DNA from: Agelaius tricolor
Lineage: Eukaryota; Chordata; Aves; Passeriformes; Icteridae
Assembly (NCBI GenBank): GCA_023055355.1
Contig: JALJCS010000050.1
Coordinates: forward strand, 2,542,001-2,606,000
DNA: 64,000 bases
Direction of reading: 5' to 3'
The position numbers and the translations under genes were made by a program. How positions within the stretch are numbered: the first letter of the stretch is position 1; every line of letters starts with the position of its first letter. Under the pieces are notes generated by a model. It did not search any database, had not been told where the DNA came from, and saw nothing but the letters and a program-made list of their open reading frames with translations. This document shows, one piece after another, positions 1-10,265 of this stretch.

Positions 1-645
1 TTTCCTCCAGCCCCCTTAGAGCTTCTAAGATTTGCCGGATCAATTCTCCGTGCATCAGTCCCTTCCCCCTTGTGTTGATCAGCCCCCTTTCCTCCCAGAT
101 TTTCCCAAAAGTGTGAACCACTCCAAAGGCATACCTAGAATCTGTAAAAATTGTTCCCTTTCTCCCTTTCAGTCCCTTCAAGGCTCTCAGAACTGCATAC
201 AGTTCGCATGGCTGTGCTGACCAATTCGCACTCAGGGGACCTGCTTTAATCACTTTTCCCGTCTGTCCATCCACGACTGCGTATCCTGATTTCCTTTTCC
301 CATCAACTACCCTGCTTGATCCATCCACAAACCACTTCTCTCCTTCATCCAACTCTTCCTCTTCTAAATCCTCTCTGATCTTTGTTTGTAATTCAACCAC
401 CTCCATGTAATCGTGAACAAGCTCCTCTGAAGCTTCCCCAAACAAAAACTCTGCAGGGTTCTGTGCGGTCGTTGTTCTCCATTCCAAATCCTGCCAGTGA
501 ATCAAAATGGCCTCATCCTTCAGCAATCTAGCATCAGTGAGCCATTTCTCTGCCTTCTGCTGTAGTATGTCCCACACGTTGTGCGGTGCAAATATTACCA
601 ACGGTGCGCCGGAGGTTGCCTTCTTGGCTTCCTCCCCCAGCAATG
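1..645 (-). pseudogene. ERV-A pol remnant: RNase H region
   Basis: The minus strand continues the pol reading of the neighbouring reverse transcriptase into an RNase H domain. A short TDSRYAF-type motif, usual around a catalytic aspartate of retroviral RNase H, is readable near 150-220. Frames change between this part and the RT frame (RT frame ends at 646), so the gene is not intact. The element runs off the window edge, so integrase, env and the 3' LTR cannot be judged. Family placement (gammaretrovirus-like) is inferred from the whole element. Confidence 0.7.
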
Positions 646-1779
646 CTACAGCGACAATCGCCTGCACGCAGGTGGGCCAGCCCTGCTGACCGGATCCAAA
701 AGCCTCGACAAGTAACCCACCGGTGTCCTGACCCCTGCCCAGTCCTGTGTCAGCACCCCATGTGCTGCGTGACTGCTCACGTCCACAAACAACTGAAAGG
801 GTTTCTTCACATCAGGGAGGCTCAGCACTGGTGCTGCTGTGAGTGCTTCCTTGACTCCCCTGAATTCTTCTTTGTCTTTCTCAATCCATTTGATTTGTTC
901 TGTGGTGAGTTTCTCATATAGAAACTTCACCTTTTCGCTGTACCCTTCAATCCACTGCTGGCAATATCCCAACAACCCCAAAGGCTGTCTGACCTCCCTT
1001 TTTGTTTGCAGGGGTGGTAAGGCAATAATCCCTGCCACCCTCTCTGGATCCAATTTCTTTTTTCCCCTGGTTAACCAGTGTCCCAAGTACCTGACCTCGG
1101 GCTCTGTGAACTGCAACTTCGACCCCTTCAACCCCTTTTCCCCTAAAAAGTTCCAAAGCTCAATGGTGCTCACCCTTACAACCTTCTCCCTTGGGCCTGC
1201 AACCAACAAATCATCTACATATTGTAGCAATTTTGTCCCCTCTGTTGGTACAAAATGACTCAACACCTGCTCAAGTGCATGCCTGAATAAATTCAGGGAA
1301 TCCCTGAAGCCCTGAGGCAATGATGTCCACCTGAGCTGCTGCTTTCTGTTCGTCTCCAGGTCTTCCCACTGAAATGCAAAATAATGTCTGCTGCCCTCTG
1401 CTAAAGGACAGGTCCAAAAAGCATCCTTCAAGTCAATCACGCTGTACCACGTGTCCTCAGGAGAAATGTTATTCAACAAAGTGTAAGGATTTGAGACCAC
1501 GGGGAACAAAGTCTTAGTGCTCTGATTCACAGCCCTTAATTTTTGCACCAGCCTAATGCTCCCATCTGTCTTTTTCACAGCCAAAATTGGGGTGTTGTGC
1601 TGAGACATGCATGGCTCCAAGGTTCCTTTCTTTATCAATTCGTCAATCACTGGTTTCAATCCCTTTCTCCCCTCCATGGCAGTGGGATATTGTTTGACCC
1701 GTATAGGGTCTTCTGGTCTCCCAGTTTCGACACAAATCCGCTCTAGTCCAACCTCCCAGCTTCCCCTTCGACATACCAC
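646..1779 (-). pseudogene. ERV-A pol remnant: reverse transcriptase
   Basis: A 377-codon minus-strand open frame carries the retroviral RT signature: an LPQGF block followed by a YVDD catalytic box, then the connection region. RT would copy viral RNA into DNA in the particle. Order RNase H-RT-protease-gag toward higher coordinates fits one minus-strand provirus. The frame is open for the RT core but disconnected from protease (1890-2261) and RNase H by frame changes, so it is probably dead. YVDD rather than YMDD favours a gammaretrovirus-like origin. Confidence 0.85.
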
Positions 1780-1889
1780 ACCTTCGGGTCTATTTTCTCC
1801 TCTTTCTGAACAGTGAGTTTATACATTCTCACCCTGAGCCGGGAATTCTCCACTGCCAAGCCGATTTCTAGGGCTACCATCATGTCCCG

Positions 1890-2261
1890 TCACAGTAAAT
1901 TAAAATCCTCATCCCGTATCATTAATATATGTCCTGTACGTCTTTTGTTTTCCGTTTCTATTTCTACATCTTTTATGATCGGAAGCTCAAAGGGTTCCCC
2001 TTTTGCCCCGATTACCATCAGTGAGTCGTCACCCAGAGAGCACCCTTGTGGCAGCTGCTGCACCGCTGTCCGTTCCGCCCCCGAGTCTACCATAAACCAC
2101 ATCTCCTGCCTGTGGAGTCCTACTTTTAATTTTATCAAGGGCTCCCTCGGTGTTCCGGACCCCAAACTGAGAATCCGTAAACTTCTTGAAACATTGCCTG
2201 GTCCTTGGCTTTGCTGGGACAATTCCTTCGGATGTGTCCCTTTTGCTTGCAGTAATAGCAC
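1890..2261 (-). pseudogene. ERV-A protease remnant
   Basis: The minus-strand frame contains a VDSGA motif, the aspartic-protease active-site block of retroviruses, preceded by a hydrophobic strand as in this family. A retroviral protease would cleave Gag-Pol polyproteins. The frame overlaps the end of the gag nucleocapsid frame in another phase, which can be natural frameshifting or decay. It stops before RT, leaving roughly 110 bases with no shared open frame. Confidence 0.75.
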
Positions 2262-3572
2262 TCGAAATCTCTCCTCTGATCATTCAATCCTTTTCCTTGG
2301 GAAGAGTTCTGTTTCTTTGCCAGCGCCTTCTTCGCCGTGTCTCTGCCCTGCTCCTGTTTTTGTGCTTCCCTTACCACAGCTACCAATACCTTAGCCTGGA
2401 TCTTCTGTTTCTCTTCGTCTCTTCGTCTCGTCTCATGTAGACTTTCTGGGCTTCCTGAAGCAGCTCCTGCAACCCCTTTTCCTGCCACCCATGTATCTTT
2501 TCTAACTTTTTCCAAATGTCCTCCCAGGATTTTGCTACAAACTGAGTTTTTAGCAAAACCGCCCGGATCGGAGAATCGGGATCCATGCCCAAATACATTC
2601 TCAAGCCCTTGCGGAGCCTCTCCAACCATTCCGTGGGAGTTTCATCTTTTCCCTGGCACTCTCTGAGTACCTTACTCATGTTCTGTCCCTTGGGCACCGC
2701 TTCCCTGATACCCTGAATTATCATATTTCTGAAAATTATCATTTTCCGCCTCCCCTCCTCCGTCTGGGCATTCCAGGACAATTTTTGGTTTGGCCATCTC
2801 TCATCCCCGCTTTCCCTGTTGGGGTTTCTCTTTTCCCAGTCTTTGATCACAGCTAGTCTGATCATGTCCCTCTTCTCATTGTTGAACAGCGATCTCATGA
2901 TCCCTTGGAGATCCTCCTAGGTGTAGGTGCTGGTCCCTAGAAATTCATCTAGCCTTTCTGCCACCCCCAAAGGATCATCCATTGATTTTCCCATCTCTTT
3001 CTTGAACGCTCGCACATCACTGGTGTCTATCGGGGCGTGTACAAAGCCAATAACTCCAGGAGCCTTCGGCACCTTCTGTAAAGGGAAGAAACGGGGCTTC
3101 TCTTCCTCATCCTCACTGTCTCCCGTGGTTGCCCTCCTCATTCGCTGCCTCGTTCAATAGGCCATGGGAGATCTGACTTTTGGGATGGTTACCTGTTTTT
3201 CTTCAGTTTTGGGAAGGGTTGGCAGCAGCGGTTGCTCACATGGGAGCGGAGTCACCGCCACTTGTTCACGTGGAGGGGAAGGCGCCACAGCCTGCTCCGG
3301 TGGGAGCCTGGAGGAGTGGGGGGATCGGCCCAGGCTCTGTGCTTGTTCAGAATCCCTGAGTGCAGCAAACGGGAGAGTTCCCGGCTGGGAGAGGCCCCGC
3401 TCAGAGGGAGTCGCTGGCCCAGGAGAGCTCCAAGGGCTCCTTTTGGAGCGCTGTTTGCAGGGCCCCAAGAGAGGGGCTTCAGTCCCAGCAATGGCTCATC
3501 CTGGCCACATTGGGCACCAACAGCTTTCTTTGGCAGGGTGAGAACAGGGATCTTGTGCCACTGAGGGAACAA
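2135..3572 (-). pseudogene. ERV-A gag remnant (matrix to nucleocapsid)
   Basis: Four minus-strand frames tile this interval: 3154-3468 (proline-rich, matrix/p12-like), 2917-3141, 2380-2898 (capsid-like, charged helical) and 2135-2629 (nucleocapsid). The last has one zinc knuckle with CX2CX4HX4C spacing (CYYCKQKGHIRRNC). A single knuckle is typical of gammaretroviruses. In-frame breaks near 2900 and 3145 disrupt the polyprotein. Upstream of about 3575 the reading passes into tandem repeats, so the start of gag is uncertain. Confidence 0.75.
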
Positions 3573-3775
3573 AACCAGTTCCCAGGGCTGCGGCTAAAGG
3601 AACCAGGAGCTGGTTGGGCAGCAGCAGTGCCTGGAGCAGACAGTGTTTGTGATAGCTGCAGAGGAGCTGAGCCCAGGGGCTGTTGGCCAAGGCCGAGGCC
3701 CAAGGAGCATTTCTCAGCTGGCAGGGTGGCCTCAGAAGGGCAGGGGGGAATGCACCAGCACAGGGCCATGGAACC

Positions 3776-4880
3776 AAGGCACCATTGTGACACTGTGGGG
3801 CCTAGTGAGACCAAGGGACCATTGTGACACTGTGGAGCCCTGTGAGACCGAGGGACCACTGTGACATTGCTGGGCCTCATGGAACCAAGGGGACTGTACT
3901 GACACTGTGTAGCTCCATGAAATGGAGGGATCATTGTGAAACACAGAGGCCTCATCAAACCAAGGGTCTATTGTGACATTGCAAGGCCTCATGGCACCAT
4001 GGAGACCATTATGACACTTTGGGGTGTCATGGAACCAAGGGGCCATTGTGACACTGCAAGACTCCATGGAACCAAAGGTTCATTGTGACATTGCTGGGCC
4101 TCATGGAACCATGCAAAGACAATTAAGACACTTTACAGCCTCATGGAACCAAGGGGCCATTGTGACACTGAGGGGCACCATGGAATCACAGAGACCATTG
4201 TGACACTGAGGGGCACCATGGAATCATGGAGACCATTGTGACACTGGGGGTCCCCAGAGAACCAAGGGCCCATTGTGATTTTGTGGGGCCTTGTGAAACC
4301 AAGAGGCCTTTGTGACACTGCAGGGCTGCATGCAACCAAAGGTCCATTGTGACACTGCAGGGCCTCATGTCATCAGTGGTCCATTGTGACACTGGGCAAC
4401 CAAAGGAGACCATTGTGACACTGCAGGGCTGCATGGAACCAAAGCTCCAGGGTGACACAGAGTGGCCTCCTGTCATCAATGGTCCATTGTGACACTGTGG
4501 AGCCAGAGGAGACCATTGTGACACAGCAAAGCCCCAGGGTCCAAAGGTCCATTGTGACATTGCAGGGCTCATGGAACAGAGGAGTCACACGACATTGTGG
4601 GGCCTGGGGAACCACGGAGACCATTGTGACACTGCAAGGCCTCATGGAATCCTTGGGACCATTGTGACACTGCGGGGCCTTATGACACCTGGGGGCCACT
4701 GTGACATTGTGGGACCCCATCGAACCAAGGGGCCACTGTGACACTGCAGGTCTTGTAATCAAGGGGCCACGGTGACACTGCTGGAACCCATAGAATCAAA
4801 TCACCACTATGACACTGTGGGGCCCCATGGATCCAAGGCACCATTGTGACACTCTGGAGCCCCATAAAACCAAGGGAACA
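3776..4880. repeat. Tandem repeat A (~37 bp unit)
   Basis: About thirty diverged copies built around ACCATTGTGACACTG followed by a variable GGGGCC..ATGGAACCAAGG segment. Spacing between neighbouring anchors is 36-40 bases (for example 3782, 3818, 3854). The minus-strand open frames here simply translate the repeat and are not genes. The same repeat recurs at 6850-6959 and 7556-7727. Confidence 0.9.
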
Positions 4881-4899
4881 CAGAACAGCTCTGGCTGGT

Positions 4900-5465
4900 T
4901 TGGCCTCCCATGGGCTGCCTGACTGGTCCAAGGGACCGTTGCATGTTGATAGTCACTTCTCATCTGCTCCTGAAACACTGGGGCTCTGTGCTTTCCTTCC
5001 CAATAGATATGAACTGTCCTTATGCTTCAGGCAGCCATGGCCAGAATTGGGATTTCACCTCCAAATTTCCTTCAGCCCAGGGATTCTTCCCATAGGAATA
5101 TCGCCAGGACAAGTCTGTCTAGCAGTGGTTTCACCTCTCATCTGTCCCCAAAACACTGGGGAGGCTCCATGCTTCACTTCCATGGGAAAGAACTGTCCTG
5201 CATCTCCAGGTGCCCATGGCCGAGATTGGGCTTCCACCTCCAAAATTCCCTAAATCCACAATCTGCTATTACTGACAAGTCTGGCTGGCCTTGGCCGACT
5301 AAGGCTCTCACCTGCCTTCCAAAACTTTGGAGCTCTGTGCTTTCCTTCCTATGGAAAAGAACTGTCCTTCTCAGCAAGGTGCCCATGGCCCCAGTTGGGA
5401 TTGCACCTCCAACACTGCCTGTTGTGACAGACTGGAGGAGATTGTTGGCTCCAAACATTTTGTGT
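4900..5465. repeat. Tandem repeat B (~175 bp unit, three copies)
   Basis: Three diverged units share the blocks GCTCTGTGCTTTCCTTCC (about 4984, 5164, 5332), GAACTGTCCT and CCCATGGCC..TTGGGATT. The period is 170-180 bases. It abuts repeat A but is unrelated in sequence. Confidence 0.75.
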
Positions 5466-6196
5466 GTGGGGGGGAGGAAGGGGCAGGTCCAGCCTTGCCC
5501 TGCCCTGTAAGCCCAGCCCAGCCCTGCCCTGTGACCCCAATGCCCCCAGGGGCCTCCAGTGGGTTTATGGTTTCTACCTGAACCGCGGCACACTGAACCC
5601 CCAGCACCGCCGTCCGAGCCTGGGCACTGGGGCCCTCTTGGCTCTACTCAGTGCTGCTGCTGTACTCGGGGCACCCCAAACCCCGGTAGGGACCCGTGTC
5701 CCCCCACTCCAGGGATTGTGCGCGACTCACACTGCCCCAATCCTCCCCGCAGCCGGAGCTCCGTTCGGGGTTTGCGTGCCAACTCACCAATTCGTCTGCC
5801 ACCCTCAGCACGCCCTGAGGGCGCCTACCAAGCCTGAAGGGGGAAGGCCGACCCCTTGCGTGCCACTCACATTTCTATTCCTCCCACGCCCGGAGGGGGG
5901 CCCACCTTATCCCCCTGGGAGGCGTCTCACTCACTCAGGCTTCTCCTGCTTCCCTCCGTTTCTGGCCGGTCCCCTGGCAGGAGTCCGGAACCGCGGTACT
6001 CGGAGGCCCACAGCTGCTTCGGGGCTCCGAGCTGCCGGGCCCCGTCTCACACACACTTCTTTCGCTTGCCTCCTACTCCTGACACCGCCTTCACTTACCC
6101 ATGCTCCTCCACACTCTTTGGTCCTAGGCTGCTGCCAACCGCTCCAGATAGGGCCAGATATCCCGCAGGCCCTCAGTCCTCTTCGGGTGTGGCCTG
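5466..6196 (-). other. ERV-A 5' leader sequence
   Basis: GC-rich, non-coding sequence between the primer site and the tandem repeats. On the minus strand it has two copies of a GTGAGT(T)GGCACGCAA block (about 5780 and 5865). Position next to the primer site suggests the untranslated leader. Repeats A and B then separate it from gag, so the leader is either interrupted or rearranged. Confidence 0.5.
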
Positions 6197-6214
6197 TCCC
6201 GGACCAGTCCCCCA
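6197..6214 (-). other. Retroviral primer-binding site, proline-tRNA-like
   Basis: Three bases inside the LTR end, the minus strand reads TGGGGGACTGGTCCGGGA. Its first six bases and last eight match the proline-type primer site used by gammaretroviruses; the middle differs by one inserted base and one substitution. This fixes the orientation of ERV-A as minus. Confidence 0.6.
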
Positions 6215-6217
6215 GAC

Positions 6218-6708
6218 TGTTATGAATGGCCCGTGAGCAGCTCTTTAGTGATTTCAGCTTTACTGGAAACAGTCTAGGCAGGGCACCCATGGGGTGTGCA
6301 CACACCACCGCTCCTCCCCAGACGGCGTGGAGGAGGAGGAGGTCAGCTCCGTCCTCCAGCAGAGCTGGGTCTTCTTTCCTCACGAGAGTCTCTGAGTAGA
6401 CGCCTGTTGGTTTCAGGTTCATAATCTTTATACTGCTCTTGGCCCACTCTGGTTAGGGTGATGAAGGCGAAAAGTTCTGACCAGGGTCTTTGATATTGAC
6501 TTATGTTCTCTTTGTTTAGAGGTGGTATTTTGATTCTTTATTTGCATGGTGGTTGGTTGTTCTAGGGGTTTTTGTTATGTAATCCTTTTCTGCTAAGTCT
6601 TATGGGAGTTTCATATTTGCTGATTAGGTGCCGTAATCATCCTCTTTATGGTCTCGGGTGGTTTGCCATTTTAGATGAGAGTGGAAGCAGCGGGGGGAAT
6701 ACCCAACA
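6218..6708 (-). mobile_element. ERV-A 5' LTR
   Basis: The 491-bp segment begins TGTTATGAAT and ends ACCCAACA on the plus strand, so it has TG..CA ends and short inverted termini (TGTTG../..TAACA on the minus strand). The minus strand carries TATAAAG (about 6428-6434) and an AGTAAA polyadenylation-like signal (about 6255), in the right order for U3-R-U5. The primer site lies just beyond its low-coordinate end. The matching 3' LTR would lie outside the window. Confidence 0.7.
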
Positions 6709-6849
6709 GTAAGGGGATTTACATAATTTTAAGACCTTTAAAAAAACAACTAAATCTAACACCGGCACCTTACATAACTATAACACATTAAACAAACAAT
6801 CTATACCTATCATTGGAACTTTCTATTAACTCCTTTAACAATGTATTCT

Positions 6850-6959
6850 CTACAACACTCTGGGAAGTTGTGGAACCAAGGGGATCATTGTGGCACTGTT
6901 GGGGCCCATGGAACCAAGGGGCCAGTGTGCAAACAAGAGGCCATTGTGAGCCTGTGGGG
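6850..6959. repeat. Tandem repeat A, outlying block
   Basis: Three units of the 3776-4880 repeat (GGATCATTGTGGCACTG, CCATTGTGAGCCTG and an intermediate). They lie on the far side of the ERV-A LTR, after about 140 bases of AT-rich sequence. Confidence 0.8.
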
Positions 6960-7555
6960 TGTAACAGCCCAGAACACTGAAATGCTGCAGGTAACCAAAG
7001 GCTCCTTTACTCGAGTTGGGTGCACAGGAGGAACACCAGCCAGATATTCTCAAGAGGTCAAAAGGACACAAAATGTTACTGGCAAAGTACAAAAACACAA
7101 GAAATTTTGGAAGAGGATTTAATGCAACATCCAATTACACAGAAAACACTTTTCATAGCAGTAACTTCATTAACTTAGCTCATTTAACCTAGAAATCATT
7201 GAACACGTAAGCTGCTGAGGTACCCAAAGAATGGTTCATATAAAGAGCATTAGAAGGAGAAGAAAGAGAGAGAGACAGAAAGACAGAAGCTCTATAGAAA
7301 GACACACATATGACTATCAGTTCCTAGGGTTCCAGTGTGGGTGAGACACAAACCCCAGGAGAAGGCAGAGTCCATACCAGGGGCTGACCTTGTGCTCCGT
7401 GTTTTTAAGCCCCCGGGCCTTTGTGGGCCTGCCCCCAGGTGGGATTTCTGATCGCTCAGGCAATCAGGGCTGGGTTAGCCCTGTCCCCACTGTGTGACTG
7501 ATTGACAGCTCATCCCACGGTGTCTCAGGACATTGATCTCATCCAGCCTCTGACA
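6960..7555 (-). mobile_element. LTR candidate splitting repeat A
   Basis: Repeat A stops at 6959 and resumes at 7556. The intervening segment begins TGTAACAGCC and ends CTCTGACA on the plus strand (TG..CA). The minus strand has an AGTAAA signal near 7000 and a TTAAAAA box near 7405. I see no exact target-site duplication, so the borders and the call are tentative. Confidence 0.5.
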
Positions 7556-7727
7556 GTGACCATGGTGACACCGCGGAACCTCATGGAACCATGGGTCGGT
7601 TGTGACCAGGTGGGTCCAAGGACACCACGGTGACACTGGGGAACCTCATGGGAACAAGTGGCCATTGTGACGCTGTGGATCCCCATGGAACCAAGGGAAC
7701 ATGGAACAGGCTGATGCCTTCAGTTTT
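7556..7727. repeat. Tandem repeat A, third block
   Basis: Units such as CCATGGTGACACCGCGGAACC and CCATTGTGACGCTGTGG continue the repeat A pattern. Confidence 0.75.
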
Positions 7728-7732
7728 AGCTG

Positions 7733-8144
7733 TCATATCTCCAGATTCTGTACTGCATTAGTCTGTAACTCTGGACTTCAGACAGAGTGTTAGCAAGTTC
7801 TCTTCACAGTGTAGTCAGACAAAACAATCCTTTTCCAGCCCCAGAACCAGATGCTGTTGCAGCTTCAGGCCCCAAAAGGGCAAACAACAGCAAATTTAGG
7901 AGAGCAAACTGGGAGGATGGGACTGCATCACCTGAGGCTGGAATTGGACATTTAACCCCAATATTTAAATGGACCAAACCTTATAAAAGTGTGAAAACCC
8001 CTGAGCAGTCATCCATTTTGAGTGTAGCCTTGGCTGGGCTCTTGTTCTGCTCAAGGGGAATCCTTTGAAGGCCTTGTAATAAATCCCTACTTTATTCCTT
8101 TAACTCTGCCCAGCCTCTGTTCCAGGGAGCCTCTCCAGGCATCA
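7733..8144 (+). mobile_element. Solo LTR candidate
   Basis: The plus strand has TTATAAAAG (about 7980) and AATAAA (about 8081) about 100 bases apart, followed by a pyrimidine-rich end closing in GGCATCA. AGCTG flanks both sides (7728-7732 and 8145-8149), compatible with a 5-bp target duplication. Against this, the left end would start TC rather than TG. Confidence 0.5.
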
Positions 8145-9253
8145 AGCTGATCAGTGCCCGGAGAGCAAAGGATTGCTCAGGAAGTCTCCCTCACCCTCGG
8201 ACCGTCCCATCTGACCAGGGCAAAAATCCAGTGGGGAGGAGAACATTATCTTGGGCCCTGGAAGGTGTGTTCTGCCTTTGCTTTGCACTTCTTTTCCTTG
8301 GGCATTTGTGACATCTCCTTTGAGGAACTGAGGCTCATGGAGTTGGCACCAAATCTCCCATGGGGCTCCTCAGAGTGCACAAAGCCCAAAGGAGCTGCAC
8401 CTCTACCAGAATTATTTTCAAGAATTAGTTTTGTCAGGAGTGGAATTAATGAAAAAGATTTCAATGAGCAATTACTTTAAATGATTTTTTTCCCCCATTT
8501 TCAAGATTTTCTCTCATTAGTTTTCTTTTCATAAGAAGCAATATAACATTATTTTCTAATTGATATAGAAGCAGGGTGTTCCCTAAGAAGTCTTGATTGG
8601 TAGGAAAGGTCTTCCTTGAGGTCAGGCACTGCCTCTATGGATAAAACTTTGCTTGTCACATTTCCAATACTGCCATTTCTCTGCTGGGCCCCCAGGCACC
8701 TGCATCCCTTTTCACCTTCTAGAAGGCAATGAGCTGCGTCTCAGCTGCTTTTATTTTTTAGGACAGGAATGATGTTTTCTGTGGTGGCGAAACAGCAGCC
8801 AAAGGCTGACAAACTGAATCCTGACCTGAGCCGACAGAAGCCATGAGAAAGCTGACAACTCTTTGTGAGAACAGAGTTGTGCAGCAGTGAAAAACAACTT
8901 GTTTTTCCTGAGAAAGAGCTCTAGGGCAGTGCAAAACAACCTACTTTCCCTGAAAAAGAGCTCTAGGACTGTGATAAACACTAGCCACCCGCATCAACTG
9001 TTTTTTCACTCTTTGATAGAAGAATGAAAACTATCTCTCACAAACAACTTTTCCTGCACTTACACACCAGGGGTTTGAGTGACCAATCAATCACCTGTGA
9101 GTAAACAATCTCCAAACACATTCTGCACATCAGCCCAACACAGGAGAAGCAAATGAGATAAGCATTGTTTTCCTTTTCCTCTGAGGCTTCTCAGCTTCCC
9201 AGGAGAAAAATCGTGGGCGGAGGGATTTTTTTCAGAGAATGTGAATGCCCCAG
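8145..9253. other. No gene recognised
   Basis: Mixed-composition sequence with only short chance open frames. It contains two copies of an AAAAAGAGCTCTAGG-type block (about 8920 and 8954), a small local duplication. No splice-bounded coding segment or known RNA was seen. Confidence 0.6.
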
Positions 9254-9739
9254 TGTTAGAGATGAGTAATGAGATGGTTGGCTCTCCCAATTAGAGGGTG
9301 AACATGGTAAGTATGTTAAGAGAAGTTGTACAGATGTAGAGTTCTGTTACTGCAATGCGTCCCCCCCGCCCAGCATTGTTATCCCGGGATGATCTTGGTA
9401 GTGCGGGCATTTGGGGAGGGGCAGATTGTTCCGAAGAGGCACGGCTTAGCAACAGCTGAGCTCCAATCCAGTTCCAAGAAAGCAGTCTGCACCAATGGAC
9501 AGCGACCAAGAGTCAAGAGACAGCCTTTGGGAGGAGCTAGAGCTGCCTGTTGCAACAGCAAGGATATAAAAGGGAGAGCAGCCATTGTGTGGATGAGCCA
9601 GCCCCATGGTTACCAGCCACAAAGTGGGGGAGGCTCCCAGCACTGTCACTTTTTCCTTATTTAGTCCTTTGGTTGTAAGTTTTCTTAAGTTTTTAATAGA
9701 CCTTTCAAAATTTTGAGACGTGAACAGTCATTTCTTACA
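9254..9739 (+). mobile_element. LTR-like segment with strong TATA box
   Basis: GATATAAAAGGG at about 9550 is followed by a plausible R/U5 stretch ending TTTCTTACA. The segment can be drawn as TGTTAGAGAT...TTCTTACA. No target-site duplication or AATAAA was found, so this may instead be an isolated promoter. Confidence 0.4.
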
Positions 9740-10040
9740 GGGAGAAAAGGTTTTAAAAGAAAGGGTTTTTTTTAAATTATTTTTTTTCTTTTAAACCCAG
9801 GCCATGCCGACTTCTCTCACAGTGAACCACAGCCTTTCTCACCACCTGCACAGCCACCCCTCCACTCAACCCATTCCCGCTGGACTCTGCACAACTCCCA
9901 ACACACCATTTGTCTGGGGGAAAGCACAGACTGTGTCAAGGCAGCAGAGCCCAGACCTGGCCTGACTTCCCCAGACCACTGGAAAGGAGGAAATCCAGAC
10001 CCACGGACACACACACAGACACAGAACAAAGCTTTGCTCA
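9740..10040. other. No gene recognised; T/A-rich run then spacer
   Basis: A long run of A and T (9750-9795) is followed by unremarkable sequence leading to the 3' end of the small secreted-peptide gene. Confidence 0.55.
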
Positions 10041-10045
10041 AAGGG

Positions 10046-10051
10046 TTTATT
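10046..10051 (-). terminator. Polyadenylation signal of the small secreted-peptide gene
   Basis: TTTATT on the plus strand is AATAAA on the minus strand, about 215 bases past the stop codon at 10266-10268. Confidence 0.7.
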
Positions 10052-10265
10052 GACTATTGATTGATTATTCTTCAGGGGAAATGGCCCAGGGCTCAAAGGG
10101 TTCAGGGGGTTCCTGCAGGGATGATCATCTCCTCATGCCACTGGAGAGGAAAAAGGACACTGGTCCTTGCCAGCCTAAAAGACAAAGCCCAGAAGGTGCC
10201 CTCTGGAGCCCACTGGGCCATGGCTGGGCTTTGTCCCCAGCCCTGTCCCTGCAGGCACGGCTCAC

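Noticed and set aside
3776..4880. Possible CRISPR-like array
   Set aside because: The whole unit drifts, there are no unique spacers of constant length, and the context is a vertebrate genome.
3732..4931. Several minus-strand open frames of 68-129 codons with repeated CHNG/VTM motifs
   Set aside because: They are translations of tandem repeat A; every frame shows the same periodicity, and there are no start or splice signals.
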